Positions 1 to 28,500 of a stretch of DNA of 64,000 bases are shown piece by piece. This DNA is from Tribonema minus. Taxonomy: Eukaryota > Sar > Xanthophyceae > Tribonematales > Tribonemataceae. The number at the start of each line of letters is the position of its first letter. Within the stretch, counting starts at the first letter, position 1. The translations under genes and the position numbers were made by a program. The notes under the pieces are model-generated. The model had not been told where the DNA came from. It saw only the letters and a program-made list of their open reading frames with translations, and made no database searches. The stretch spans positions 558,001 to 622,000 of the forward strand of contig JAFCMP010000521.1 in NCBI GenBank assembly GCA_017506865.1. The letters are read 5' to 3'.

Positions 1-129
1 TCCAGAGCCCGAATTTGCACGTCTACGTGAAGATGCCACAAAAATACCGACAGTCACGTGCGTCGATACAACACTCCGTGTGGAGGTGTATGAAATGCTT
101 GCCTGGGGTTAGGCTGACCCTAAAGAAAA

Positions 130-1560
130 TGGCTTGTATGCAGCCGAGCGCAAACATCGTGGCTTGCGCAAAGCTGCAGATGTCCGCCGAGCGCCATGAA
201 TATACCTCAGTATACCACGCACATACTTGTTAGCAAACACCGAGCAAACTTTGCACACTTGGGACGAGACGAGTAAACGAGTACGAGTACTGTACGAGTA
301 CTGGTATGACGATCGTGTACGAGTACTTGTCCTGTACGAGTACTGCCTCCGAAATGATGTACGAGTACTCGTCCTGTACGAGTATGGCCTCCGAAATCAT
401 GTACGAGTACTCGTCCTGTACGAGTACCGCCCCAGGATGCATGTACGAGTACTCGTACAGTACGAGTACCGCCTCCGAAATCATGTACTTCGAAGTACGA
501 GTACTCGTACAGTACGAGTACTTCCGTACGAGTGTTCTACGAGTACGCGTACGAGTGTTTTGACGAGTAAATGCCTCATTGATTTCAGCGAGAGGTTCTG
601 CGGGGTTTTCGCCGTCGATCGCGCGAGGGCGGGCATGCACTGCGTAAAGTACTGTGGCGGTGATGCTCTTGGCTCCTGAAAGAGGTGGCTGGTGGAGCAC
701 GACAGCGTGCCGTGGCCATGCACAGACCCACAAACCTCATGCTTAGCTGGTTGCCTCAACCTTGATGCGCGGCTTTTCTCGTTCTTGCCTTGCCTCAGCA
801 TGTGCGCATAGTCCTTATGAATAGTCTAATGGAGGTGATTCTAGCACTGGCGTATCCACCTCCTCCCGACCGGCTCATGTTCCGAACAAATGACACACAC
901 AGAGCCGCCGCCACCGAGCTCCGCGCTCACGCGATACACTCGTGGTACTCGTACAAGCACTCGTGGTACTCGTACATGGACGAGTACGAGACATTACTGG
1001 TACGGAGTGGCATTTATGTACGAGTACTCGTCCTGTACGAGTACGGCCTCCGAAAACATGTACGAGTACTCGTGCTGTACGAGTACGGCCTCCGAAATCA
1101 TGTACGAGTACTCGTCCTGTACGAGTACGGCCTCCGAAATCATGTACGAGTACTCGTACAGTACGAGTACTTCCGTACGAGTGCTTCTACGAGTACGAGT
1201 AACGAGTAAATGACTTGTCTCGTCCCAAGTGTGAATTTTCAATATCAAGTAACGTAGAGGCGCGGCCTGCCTGTGAACAGCCCAGCGCGAACATCATGGC
1301 GCGCGCCGAGTTGCAGATATCCGCCGCCCAGCGCCATGAACATACTTTAGTATACCATGCCCATACTTGTAAGTAAACATAGAGTACACTTTCCGGTATA
1401 CTTGCGACATCAAGTTGAACATTGTGTAAAGTAGTAGGGAATGCAGTACAGCGCGAACATCATGGCGCGCGCCAAGTTGCAGGTGTCCGCCGCCCAGCGC
1501 CATTGATATACTTCAGTATGGTGCGCACACACTTGCGTAGAGTGTGCTTTGGCATACTTT
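130..1560 (-). repeat. Three degenerate copies of the 3' edge of glutamate-synthase-family exon 13
   Basis: Copies lie at about 138-235, 1262-1400 and 1440-1555; the parent is at 1590-1700. Each repeats the sequence coding ALGADICNSARAMMFALGC plus intronic bases (cagcgcgaacatcatggcgc on the plus strand). The copies contain indels and stops and are intronic or downstream relative to the real exon. The first two copies are separated by the TIR element at 254-1233. Confidence 0.75.
254..1233. mobile_element. 980-bp foldback-like element with 17-bp TIRs and palindromic 42-bp subterminal arrays
   Basis: The ends are a perfect 17-bp inverted repeat, CACACTTGGGACGAGAC at 254-270 and its complement at 1217-1233. 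Inside each end is an array with an exact 42-bp period built on the perfect palindrome GTACGAGTACTCGTAC: about five units at 316-525 and four at 1017-1184. The core (~560-1000) is non-repetitive with no recognisable transposase. The element sits within one degenerate copy of the exon-13 repeat: left and right flanks match different parts of the neighbouring unit. No clear target duplication was seen. I infer a non-autonomous DNA transposon. Confidence 0.6.
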
Positions 1561-1596
1561 CAGCATCATATTACGTAAGGTGTCAGGGCGGCTTGC

Positions 1597-17303
<15,707 letters not shown>

Positions 17304-17406
17304 GCTTCTGTCGTGAATCTTTCACAGACATAGATCTTCAACAGATTCTTCAACTGAAACTTGAAGCTTTTGTTCAGTCCGGTGCCTCACAGAGACAGCG
17401 TGTGAC
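17304..17406. promoter_or_regulatory. Short divergent promoter region
   Basis: Only 103 bp separate the start codons of the glutamate-synthase-family gene (minus) and the LYR-motif gene (plus). Both products look mitochondrial, so co-regulation from a shared promoter is plausible. No TATA box or named element is visible. Assignment is inferred from position only. Confidence 0.5.
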
Positions 17407-18229
17407 ATGGCTACAGCGACATCTCGAGCGAGAGCTCTGACTTTATATAAGCAGCTGCTTCGGTCGGCGGCAACAATGCCCACCAAGAACAGACGAGAGT
17501 ATATCAAGGCAAAAACTCGTCGAGAGGTGAGCTGCCCGCATGCACACTTTCAAAGTTATGTCCGCCTGCACTGCGCACCTCAACACTAAGAGGCTATGTA
17601 GCGTGTAGACTGTAGGACCGTAGAGACAGGTGACAACACACGATAAGTACGCTCAGATGAGGCAAGGATGTTCAGCATGGTCAGCGACAGCTGTATATTC
17701 ATGCTCTTGGCACTGTGTACATCACTTGAGCAGGTTTTCATGTCTTTTCTGTGCCCTGGCTGCACTGTCGTCAATTGAGCAAGTTTGAACGCCGTCCTCT
17801 GTATCTTGACTGCCAAAGTCTCCCCACTGTGTCTCGACGGCCGACAGCACCAGGCTTGGCAAGACCCTTGTTGGCTTTAAAACCCAAGGCAGCACATCAT
17901 GCGCGCACGCCAGTAGGTACAACTAGCTGCGCCAGACAGTTCGAGCCCAGGCGTTTTTGCACCAAGGTTTGCTTGACTTTCACCCCATCCAGAGAGCTCA
18001 CTGACGGGTCTTTTCTTTTCACATTTCCTTATTTGTGCTGCCGCTCTTTTCGCTGTGGCCACGCTCGCAGTACGAGGACAACATGGGCGAGACGGATCCA
18101 GAGAAAATAGAGTTCCTCATAACGCTGGCGGAGGTGCAGCTGGAAAGTGCGCAGGTGCAGGCGGCACATTTGCGACAAGTCTGGAACGACCCTAAGTACG
18201 GCTTGAAAAACGCCGAGCGCGATCAATGA
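17407..18229 (+). CDS. LYR-motif (Complex1_LYR) family protein
   Basis: Two exons, 17407-17526 and 18071-18229, join in phase 0 across a GTGAGC...CAG intron to give a 92-residue basic protein, the usual LYR size. Residues 9-20 (RALTLYKQLLRS) carry the LYR-type motif with Lys replacing Arg. PTKNRREYIKAKTRREY and a predicted helix (EKIEFLITLAEVQLESAQV) follow. LYR proteins bind the acyl-carrier protein and serve as small mitochondrial assembly factors for Fe-S enzymes and respiratory complexes. The PTK and DPEKI spacing recalls LYRM9, but the subfamily is not certain. It is divergent from the neighbouring mitochondrial-type gene. Confidence 0.8.
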
Positions 18230-19182
18230 GGAACAGCCCTGTAAATATCCAGCCGATGTGCATACATTTCCGGCGGCTTTGGCCGTATCTCATCGTGCCT
18301 GTGTGGCCCCGCTGTTGCTGTACAAAGGCGTTGTCAACAAGCCGTCATGCGCCCATACATAGTGGTTTCAAGCGTACATACATGGCATGTGATGATGGCG
18401 TGCACTTGCCGCAACACTTGCTGCGTTGTTTGTATTCTTTACCCTTGTGCAGCTGCAGTGATGTTTGTTGATGGGTGCCAGGCCGCTGTTCTGCCATCAT
18501 TGCGGCAACACGTACGCGCCATGACTGAGCACTTGCCTGTTGAAGTTGAAGTATCGCAGGCATGCACACCGGTGTGCTTCCGCAAACCTATTCAAGGTGA
18601 CATCATTCATGCATCATGAGTGGCTTGTCTCAACGACATCAGGGCAAAAAGTGGCGTGTCCACGTGCATTCATGTAGAGACAAGCCATTGCTCGTAATCA
18701 TTGAGACCGGCCACCAGTCTTGAGTGTCGCGAGATGGCCCCTTTTGGGGGCTTTCGGGACTGCAGAAGCCGTCAGCAAGGGCATACATGGCTGCGGCAAT
18801 CACAACATGTATGTAGTCTGCGCCTTGTCCATCCGCATAGCGCAAAACATAGTTGTCGTCAACTCCTGCGGCATCCTCTTTCAGGGGGAGCGTGCTTTAA
18901 GCCATTGCGTATCGTGGGGTATTTTGCGAAAAAGTAGCAAGCTGCGCCTCACAAAAACACGCGCCTCAGGTTCAGCCAGCGCAGAAAAGACAGGGGGACA
19001 ATTTCGAAGCTGTGCCCCCAGTATTGTCGTACTTTTTATTAATTCTCGCTCAGGGCGCGAAAAAGCCCAGATGATTGGCATCTAGCTGTAAGGAATCTAC
19101 ATGTCGTATGACAGTCTGAAAGTGTCGCAACGACAACCACTCAAACGCCGCCGCCGCCAAATGGCATCTCGGGGTCCTCCCG
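18230..19182. other. Intergenic stretch with no recognised gene
   Basis: Only short frames without family signatures are seen. A 23-bp block at 19029-19051 is the exact complement of 6638-6660, suggesting a dispersed repeat end. AT content rises towards the TIR element that follows. Confidence 0.4.
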
Positions 19183-19184
19183 TA

Positions 19185-20533
19185 CTTCCTCTGTCCCATA
19201 AGTATGTTTCCCTTAAAGTCGCCTCAAAGCTAACTTTTTGAGATGGGCTTGTTGGTGAACAGTTCCTATGTAAAAATTGATGGTCAAGTCCCGAGCTTCC
19301 AGGAACAATTTTCAAAAATGAAGTCCGTTACAATCTTCACCATTGAAGTAGAGCTTATCTGAAAAAAAGCCAGATTTCGGAGTCAAATCTGGGCCAAAAT
19401 TTCGCCAAAAGTCAAATCCGCCGTGGCGCGCAAAAATCACTGTGGCAGCTCCACACACAGCACACGCGCTACACGACACTTGAGGAGGAGTGGTTGCTCA
19501 CAGCTGCCAATGATGGCATTAGTTCCAGAGTTACTTAGCGCACCACATGGCCAGGGTGTGCCTGTGGACGGCAAGGCGGCTTTTGGCGTGGAGGTCCCAA
19601 ATTGAGCTAGGTGGCAGTCAGGTGGCTACAACTCGCTGCCGGCACTACCTGGCATGTGCCAGGCAGTCGGAATCCCTTAAGGAAGCAGCAAAGATGCTGT
19701 GTGGTGGCCGGTGCACCTGCTGGTGTGCTGTGTGGGCGGCGCATTGATGTCTGCCTGGGGGAGTGCAGTCGCAGGCGACTGCAACTCTGCGAAGGAAGCA
19801 CACGCTGCAGCTCGTGTACCATGAGCTCAGGTGAGCTGTCAACCACACATGGCGTTCCATTGCTGCTACTTAAACTATAGCAGCAACCTGAGCACCAGCC
19901 TGTTTGTACAAGGTGCCTTGCAAGCCTCACAGATCGGTGCTGTCGCTCAGGTGGCGTGTCACCAAGCTCTGGCTAGAGCATGGAGCTACAGCACATTGCC
20001 TATGTGGTGGGGCAACCAAACTTCTTGAGACGTCTCACTACTGTTCGTCTATGGTGTGGTGAAATTGCTGCCCATGCAATGGACATGCAAGGCTTGCTGT
20101 GCTGGTTGCCACCTCGTTGTGCAAAAACTTGGTAGACCAGCACAGGACGGCAGCCGGCCTTGAGCGGTGTATGTGGTGCATACGCAGTCATGTGGTCTTG
20201 TGAGCTGTTGCTGAGGCCTGCCTTAGCTTCTGACCATGACATACTGGTATGCCACACACAAGAAACTGCATCTACCCCTCAAAATGGCAGCCATCACAGC
20301 AGCCTATGTGGTTGCCGTGCTGTGCATGTCTGCCTGCTGGGCTGCAAAATGTTAGATACACGGTAATGAACCGTTTATCAGTGTATCGAAGAGTTGAGAG
20401 CTGAGAATTTGACACGCAACAGGCCTATACCCGACACACAAGTTTCATTATGACTCTGCACATTGGTTGCCGCAATTGCAACTGGGACTGTCATGTTTGT
20501 ACAATGGGAAACATACTTATGGGACAGAGGAAG
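19185..20533. mobile_element. Tc1/mariner-type (Stowaway-like) non-autonomous element, 1349 bp
   Basis: Perfect 28-bp terminal inverted repeats (starting CTTCCTCTGTCCCATAAG) occupy 19185-19212 and 20506-20533, and both ends are flanked by TA (19183-19184, 20534-20535), as expected for Tc1/mariner target-site duplication. The outer sequence resembles the CTCCCTCCGTCCCATAA end known from plant Stowaway MITEs. No DDE/DDD transposase frame was found inside, so it is probably moved in trans. Identity of the TIRs suggests fairly recent activity. Confidence 0.75.
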
Positions 20534-20535
20534 TA

Positions 20536-21008
20536 GTATGCATGTTGGATCTGTTCGCTCTTCAGCCATGTGCAAATGGGGGCTGCTGAATTGGAACTAT
20601 GGCGATGCATTTGTGGCCGCTGCACATTCCGGCTCTACAACCTAGAGCGCCCCCAGGGCATGCACGGACCGCCTGCACAGATGTGATGTCAGCTGTGTGT
20701 TGATCTATCTGTACAGCGCGTCGTGATGACGGGAGCATATTCACATGAGTTTCCTGTCAAGATGTGTGGGGCAGCTGGCACGGAGGCCTACGTGCGTACA
20801 TGCCATGATGTCCGGTCGACAGCCGGCAGACGCACTGTAATGCAGGCAGTGTCATCGCACCCGTGCCTGCAGCTTCCTAGAACGGCGAACGCGTTTGTAA
20901 CGCGCCTTAATCATGACAGAGGCAGCCCCCCGCAGGACGAGACCCTGCCAGCCCCCCCCTGCAACCACCGACCCCTGCAAAACCGCCAATCATCAGACGC
21001 ACGCCGCG
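20536..21008. other. Intergenic stretch, nothing recognised
   Basis: Short frames only. This is the 3' side of the minus-strand lectin-like gene and probably includes its 3' untranslated region. Confidence 0.35.
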
Positions 21009-23325
21009 TCAGTACAGCGGGACGACCGCCTCCACATCTGAGCTGGCGCAGCTGACAAGGGCCGCGGCATCACCGCTCAACCGCCCTGCGCACAACTCGC
21101 CCCCCCCCTCCATCTGCAGCGCCAACTGCCCCCCTGTGGTCGTCCAGTGGAACGCGGCCGTCGCGTCGTCGCAGTCGCGCAACGCAAGCCGCAGCGGCGG
21201 CGGCGCTGCGCGCTTCGCTTTGCTGGGGGGAGGCGCGGGCGCGTGCGACAGGCACTGGGGCGAGCCGGCGGCGGCGGCCACGGCGGGCGTGATGATGACC
21301 TTGCCGAGGTGCTCGGGCTGCATGCGGCGGATGCACACATGTGCAGCGGAGTGCACGGACACCAGAGGTCAGGAAGGATGATGCCAAGTAGCAATGTCGA
21401 TTGCGGCGGCATCGGTGTGGTGCTCCGATGGCAGGGCCCCCAGATGCCGTAGGCTGCCAACTGCAGCGCACGTTTTAATTGACACAACGCCCCCCCCATC
21501 ATCCATGTCATGAACACGTCAATCTGGCGAAACATGCTACTGGGAGAGCACGCCCTACTCAGAGCACCACGCGAGCCTGCAGCGCATCCGCATCGGGCCG
21601 TGCACTACGCGAGCATTCCTTGCTTCTAAACTTCTCCATTCAGAAACGACAAACGCCAGTAGCATGAAAACACACGTACACACACACACACACATTCAAA
21701 GCGTCTCCGTACCGATGCGCGCACCGCCCACCGCAGCGACGGGTCGCCTGTGTCGCAGTCCCGCCACGCGCCCCCCGCGCACGCGTCCAGGCACCCCCCA
21801 AACCCCTCCCCCCCCTGCAGCAGCACCGGCGGCACGGGCCGCGCCGCCACCGGCGCGCAGCCGCGCATGCACGACCGCACCTGCAGCGGCAGCCCTGCCG
21901 CCGCCGCCGCGTCGCAGGCGCCGTCCGCCGCTGCTGCGCCCGCATCGCAGCTCGTGGTACCGCCGCTGCCGCCGCCGCCGCCGCCGCTGACGGTGTCAGC
22001 ATTGATGCCACTGACGTCGCCGTCGGCGTTGCCGCCCTCGTGTCCGTTGCCGCTACCAGTGCCACGATCGCCGTCACCGGTGTCCGAGCAGCTGGTGGCG
22101 CTGCATGTGCCTTCCACACCGCCGCTGCCGCTGCCGCCGCCGCCGCTGCTACCGCCACAGTCGCCGCCGCCGCCGCCGCCGCTGCTGTCGCCGGCGCTGC
22201 CACCTGCACTCGGGATGCGCGCAGCGCACTTCTCGCCGCTGAACGCCAGCAAGCGCGCGCCGTCCGTCGCCCACGCCACGGCCGCCGCCGCCGCTGCTGC
22301 CGCGCTGCCGCCGCCGCCGCCGCCGGCTTCTGCGGCGGGTATAGCCACCACCTCACCACCCACGATGCCCAGCACGGTGCCGCTCCACACATTGAGGAGC
22401 CGCCCCCCCTCCCGCAGGTCGAGTTGGGTGGAGAGGGGGGGGGAGGCGGGGTGTTCGGCTGAGCTTTGGGGGTCTCCTCGGGGGGTGGAGAGGGGGGGGA
22501 GCGGCGGCGGCGCCCAGGTCCACATGGACGCCATGGTGCAGGGGGCGAGCGTGCCCTGGCTGTTTGAAGAGAGAGGGGGGGGAGGGGGAAGAGAGGGGGG
22601 CAGTGCAGATGTCGTCAAATAGAAGCGCTGATCAATGAGGAAGATGTAGCATGTTGAAGTTGGACATACAAACAAGCAAGTTGTCCTCTCCCTGCATCTC
22701 CATGCGGAGAGAGAACAATGTGTAGTCTACACCTTGATGTCAATGCTTCAGGGGAAGGCAGCAGTGCATCACCATCAGAGCACGGAAAGCATCGTCTGTG
22801 GCATACCGCATGTGCCAACAAGCGCGTCTTGAATTTGACCAAAAAGTCTTCCGATACACTCAAGTGCACCTTGAGAGCCCGCGGGAGAGGGCAAATTGAA
22901 GTTGGTGTTGATTGCAGGGGATTGGGCTCTCAGTTCTGCATCAACGGCGAGACAAGGTCAGCAGCGCAGTATGCAGAGACTACATTCGGTCTGCCGATCT
23001 ATGGTATAATCTGTTAATCTGTTCAACACCCATCACAGGCCGCATGTCGTTTCCAGTTTGCTGTCGAAACCAGGGAGACCGATGCGCCTGCCTGCAGTAG
23101 TGAACGGGGGGGGGGGGCGCACGTACCTGGAGATACAGCATGTATCCTCCCCCTCGGTCTCCTCGCTCAGGTAGAAGAGGCCTGAGGACGCGACATCCTG
23201 GCCCAGGAAACCCCCCCCCGCGCCGCGGCGGGGGGGCGGCAGGGGGGTCTGAGCGCTGTCACCAACGCCACCAGCGCTCAGCTTCTGGCCGTACACCAGA
23301 CTGGCCACCTTTTGCTTGCCCCAGA
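21009..23325 (-). CDS. Gly/Ala-rich probable secreted protein with ricin-B-like C-terminus (5' structure unresolved)
   Basis: The last two exons are fairly clear: 21009-21317 joins in phase 0 to an exon ending at 21725. The terminal exon has QCLSHA, LALRDCDDATAAFHW, GGQLALQMEGGGELCAGRL and LVSCAS, a spacing reminiscent of a ricin-B (beta-trefoil) subdomain. The preceding exon (21725 to about 22,550) carries LLNVWSGTVLGIVGGEVVAI, long Gly/Ser/Ala runs with repeated Cys, and GGCLDACAGGAWRDCD. Another likely exon near 23110-23325 reads VWGKQKVASLVYGQ and SSGLFYLSEETEGEDTCCIS. The first exon was not found. NVWSG…LG…VVAIPA loosely resembles C-terminal sandwich domains of GH27-type glycosidases, but this is weak. 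Function is unknown. Confidence 0.4.
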
Positions 23326-24233
23326 CCTGCAAGCGGATGGGGCATTTGAAAAGAGGCAAACAAACATTCAAAGGCTGCAACATGTCGATTGATGCTGCGC
23401 CAGCCCCGGCACTACGTGCGGGGTCGTGTGACTGGGCGCCAGCGCTACGCACGCCGCTCCAGCACAACTCCCCGTGCGGGCAGAGGGGCAGAGCGCTGTC
23501 AATGGCGTCAGCGCTCAATTTTGCGCGCGGCGCGCCGGCAAACGCCCTCTGCGCTGCCACAGACCTGTGCGTCGGTGCGTGGCGCGGCGAGCAGAGCTGC
23601 GCGATACTGCGTACACGCCGCCTGTGCAGATACACGCGTCTCTTCTTGATGCGGTGCCATACAGAGTGCTCGTCGAGACGCGCCATATGGCTCAGCGCTG
23701 CACAAGTTCACTGGGCGGCAACTAGTGATGTGCTCCGCAGGCGCTTCGGTCCCGCAATGAGTGTACAAGGAGATGAAGCATTCCGGCGGCGGGCGCGAGC
23801 ACTGATGGCCATGCCAAAACCACACACCGCAAAATGTGTCATCTCAACGGTTAGGGCTAGGGTGAGGGTTAGGGTTGAGCGTAGCACTCCGCCCACATGC
23901 TCTTTCTACATATGTAGCTCACAAGGCAGGCGCGCACGCACATGCAGCACGCGGCAACCGTACCCTACCGCACACGCAGCGGCGATGTACATGGCAACGA
24001 ATCAAAAGATCGTAGAGCTCTACTAGTAGTAGGTGACACGGTGTGGTCAGCCGTCAGATTGAATGCCTTCCACCAATCACCGTGGTCGCCGCTGCTGCGG
24101 CAGCTGGCCACGAGTCAAACAGTGCCGCCATATCCGCATCAGTCAAAGAGCCCTTTGTGTGCAAGCTTTTAATGTTTGAGGCATGGGTGTTCGGTATGGA
24201 AAGGTCTCACGTGTTCGGGGGCCAGCATCTATA
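23326..24233. other. Region between lectin-like gene and SEL1L-like gene
   Basis: No gene recognised. It holds a degenerate copy of the 23250-23300 sequence at about 23485-23530, a telomere-like GGTTAGGGCTAGGG tract at 23850-23878, and one copy of the dispersed repeat at 24056-24190 (see 3306-3420). Confidence 0.4.
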
Positions 24234-25512
24234 TCACGTCATGTCAATGAGCGTATGCGTGCCTGCAGCAGCCGCCACGCCGCCTGCGCCTTCGTCGACA
24301 GCCCCGCGCCCGCCGCCCCCCCCCCGCCCCCCCTCCCGCGCAGCAGCTCTGCGTACAGGTACTTTGCCAAATTCAGGTCGCGCGGCAGACCCCCGGCATC
24401 GGCGCCCTTTTCGACGAGCCGCGCGAGCCGCAGCGTCGCGCCAACGTGGCCGCCGCCTGCTGCCAGGCCGAGATACGCCGCGGCGAGGGGGAGGTCGCGG
24501 GGGGTGCCGCAGTCGCCCGTCGCATGCAGGCGCCCCAGCTGTTGATGTGCATGGCACCAGTCGGGTTGCGTGGAGGGAACGGGGGTACGCGTCGTTTGGG
24601 AGTTAGGGTTTCGCCAGGGCTGAGCTGTGTGAACGACCAGTCAGGTTGCACAGAAAGGGTGCATGTGTGTGTGCAAATAAAGTCGCGTGCAGGCGCCCCA
24701 GCTGCGCGCGAAAGCACCAGTCGGTTTGCACGGAACGGGGGGCACGCATCATTCAGGACTTAGGGGTTTGCCGGGGCCGAGCTGTGTGTATGACCAATCG
24801 GGTTGCGCGGACGTGTCGTGTACGAGTGAGGTCGCGTGCAGGTGGACCAGGCGTGTGTATGATACCAGCCAGGTTAGGCGGAAACGGGGGCACGCGTCGC
24901 GTACGAATGAGGTCGCGTGCAGGCGCCCCAGCTGCGCGTGCGCGTAGGACATTAATCGGTATGCACGGAACGGGGGCACGTGTTGGGATGAGGTAAGGGG
25001 CGCGTGTCGTGTACGGATGAGGTCGCGTGAAGGTCCTCCAGCTGTGTGTATGACCAGTCGGTTAGCACGGAGCGCGGGCACGTATCGCAAACGAAGGGGC
25101 GTCTGCGGTGGCTGAGCATGGCGCACGCAGGTGATGCCGTAAAGCTCTGTGCCAGACGCTGATTTAGCAGTGCAGGGCGTTGATCTGGTAGCGGGGGCTG
25201 CGAACAGCTGCTGTTGGAGAGCAAGGCCCGCTTTACGGCATCTGTTATCGGAACAGCGGCAGCCATGCAAAGATGCACGCGGTACCATGTTGTCATGTCA
25301 TGTTCCAGTTGAGGTTTCCGGTGCACCTCGGTACAGTAAGAGCATCCGCAGTGAGCTAAGGCCGCCCGCAGATTGAACGATTTCAGCCTGTAAAGCGCAC
25401 GCATGCATGCATTCATGTATGTTACCTCCGCGCTGGCGGCGCGCCGCCCCTGCTGCGACGCCAGCGAGTACAGCCGCCGCGCGGCCGCGCCGACGGCGCC
25501 GCCGCACGCGCT

Positions 25513-25556
<44 letters not shown>

Positions 25557-28500
25557 TGCCCTCGCCATCCTGCGTACCGTGCGTGAGCAGCCACGCGACG
25601 CTGTGCTGAGCAACCGCCACGCCCTCGTCGGCGAGGCGCGCGAGGCGCGACAGCGCGGCGGCGCCGTGGCCCTCCTCGAGCAGGCGGATGCCGCCGCGCA
25701 CGGCTGCGACTCTGCGTGTACATAGGAGAAACCACACAAACGAGCATGGGCGTGCTGAGGCAGAGTGTTTGGGGCGGGGGCGGGGGCAAGGGTTCTGCAA
25801 GTCGGTGGCCGCCCGGTCGTAGCGCTCGTTGCGCAGGCGGTGGATGGGGGGGGAGTACACACAGCCGCCTGCCACAGTACGTGTCGTGTCAGCGAGCGTG
25901 GTTGTCCTTGACGCGCAAGCGCTGAGCGCTGCTGCTGCGCCGTGCGACGGCGGTGTAGCGCCGCCGCGGCCCTCTCCGAGCGCGCGCGTGCGCCGCAGAC
26001 CGACGCCGGACTGATGGTACTGTGACAGGATTGCGGCCGCTGCAGCTGCCAGAAGGACACGTCTTTGAGATGCCAGGAGCAAAGAAGTGCTGTCATAGCC
26101 TCAGCAATCGATGATGGGCACTGCTGCGCCTGCTGCGCCGAGCACTGCTATGACTGTATCGGCGCCGATGCGGTGTCGCGGCAGCAGCGTTCAGAGAGGC
26201 TGCAGACCTCCTGTGGCCTGAACCAGATGTCGCAAGCGCCAGTCAAGCTTGCAGAGGAGGCGATGCATTGGTTCATTCTGCGATCTGCTTGTACAGGGCT
26301 ACAGCCTGTCATCGCTTCGATTCATCCAGGCAGCCCGCAGACGGACAGCGCCTGCAAACTGTGGGCGTACGCCAATCACCTGCTTGCATGCTGTTAGCAT
26401 ACAGCAATCACCTGGTGGACTCCGCGACCTGCTTGTACAGGGCCACCGCGTCGCCGCACGAGCGCTCTCCGCCCGCGCCGTACTCGAGCAGCTGCGCGTG
26501 ACGGTGCATGCCGGTGAGGTGCTGCGGACGCGCGCACACGCATACGAGTGCATGTCAGAAAGCAAAGCATATACTTGTTGGAGTACACTCTGAAAAAGGG
26601 TAATCAAGAGCATATTTTGCTGCTTCGACCTGGAGATGACGGTTTCCATCTCTGGCGGTGCGGCGGCTGCTGCCCGCCGATGTCGCGCCTCGCGGCCGCA
26701 CTGCCGCGCAACGTGCGCATGTGTGACCTGCTGCAGGCGCGCGCGGGCGCCTTGGCTGAGCGATGGGACGCGCGAACCGTGCTGAGCAGTGCGGCGATGA
26801 CGTGCCCACGGCACAAGGGACGTTAATAACTGCAGTAATGTGATGTACAGGGCTCTCAAAATTCCGCCCTCAAGCGGAAGTAAACAAACGAGTGCTTCTG
26901 GTGTCATGTTCTTCAGACTACCCTTAGGTGAACGAGGTGCTTGTCCTCCTGCTGCGGGCGTCCCACTACGTGAAAGCAGTGCTCGTGTCAGCGTGCGCTG
27001 CCGGCAGAACGCCCCTTTGTGCTTCGGGCGCTCATCTCAACCCGCCCAGCAGCAGCCCAGGGTGCAACTAAGGGTTAATTTGGGTCAAAGTAGGGTTAGG
27101 GTCAGATGATTGCGTCTCTTTTAGGCCTGAGAATCAGGTGCGAAGACACGCTTGCAGCCTCGACCGCTACGCAGGTCGAGACCGCGAGCTGTAATTACGT
27201 TCAGTGGTGGCGCGTGCTATGGCTGCGCTCAGCGGCAGCGCTCGCCCCTTCAAACGGCATCTTTGACTGAGAAATTTATATTTTGACCAAAACTTCAACT
27301 CTGTAGTTTCCAAAACCATCAGCTCGTAGCATGCGCACGCGCGCCCATGCGCCGGGGTTGTGCTCACCGCCCTAGTCTCCAGCTCTTGCAATGTCACCTG
27401 CGCGGCCTGCCGGGCCACTCACAACAGTAGCAGTACTGGGTGGCAGCGCTCACTACCCCAGGTCCCCGGCGGGGTTAAACAGGTCGTGCGCAGACGCATG
27501 GGCGCCGTCCGCAAGCGCGAGCTCTCTCAGAACCTCCACTTCAACGCTTAACCAGTCATGAAAAACTGACAGTGCGTGGCAGCGTTCAGCGCGCGGTGCT
27601 CACCCCCAGGTCCCCGGCGCGGCCAAACAGGTCGCGCGCCGCCGCGTGGTCGCCGCAAAATCGCCGCGGCACTCTCATAACTTCAACTCTATGCCAGTCG
27701 TGCAGAAAATGTGGTACTTACCCCCAGGTCCCCGGCGCGGCCGAACAGGTCGCGCGCGGCCGCGTGGTCACCGTCCGCGAGCGCGAATTCGCCGAGCAGG
27801 TACAGTCCCGCGCTGTGGTTGCCGCGCGCGGCGACCTCGTACAGGCGGCGCGCCTTGTCGACGTCGAGGTCGGTGGCGAGGCCGTGCATGGTGAGGTAGC
27901 CGAGCGCGGCGGCGGACCTGCGGCCAAGGCATGTGGGATATGCAGAAATTGCTAGTGGGTCACGTGAGCGCGCGAGGACGTGTGCCCCCCTTTTTGGGTA
28001 CGGTTGGGGCTAGGGTTAGCATTAGGGCTAGTCGGTGCGGCACGCGGCGAGCTCGTACAGGCGGCGCGCCTTGTCGACGCCGAGGTCCGTGGCGAGGCCG
28101 TGCATGGTTAGGTAGCCGAGCGCGGCGGCGGACCTGCGGCCAAGGCATGTGGAATATGCAGAAATTGCTAGTGGGTCACGTGAGCGCGCGAGGACGAGTG
28201 CCCCTCTTTTTGGGTACGGTTAGGGCTAGGGTTAGCATTAGGGCTAGTCGGTGCGGCCGCGGCGAGCTCGTACAGGCGGCGCGCCTTGTCAACGTCGAGG
28301 TCGGTGGCAACGCCGTGCATTAGGTAGCCGAGAGCGGCGGCGGACCTGCGGCCAAGGCATGCGGAATATGCAGAAATCGCTGTGGGTTGCGGCGTGAGGC
28401 GCAGCGTGCGCGTGAGAGCGTGAGCACGTGGGCCCACATCGAGGGTTATGATTAGGATTGGGGTGAGTCGGTGTGATCAAAGACGCGGGCCCACACGTGA

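Noticed and set aside
227..679. Open frames with repeated YEY/RVLVLYEY peptides on both strands
   Set aside because: They are translations of the palindromic 42-bp DNA repeat, open in several frames; no start context or family.
316..1184. Regular 42-bp repeats considered as a CRISPR array
   Set aside because: Units are contiguous with no unique spacers, and the host is eukaryotic.
21664..22622. Long Pro/Ala-rich plus-strand frames opposite the lectin-like gene
   Set aside because: They mirror GGC/GCC triplet runs on the complement; the minus strand carries Cys/Trp-bearing sequence and phase-consistent splice sites.
24234..24538. VWGKQKVASLVYG exon (23110-23325) as the C-terminus of the SEL1L-like protein
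   Set aside because: It lacks the transmembrane/C-terminal features of SEL1L and fits better with the downstream gene; left unresolved.
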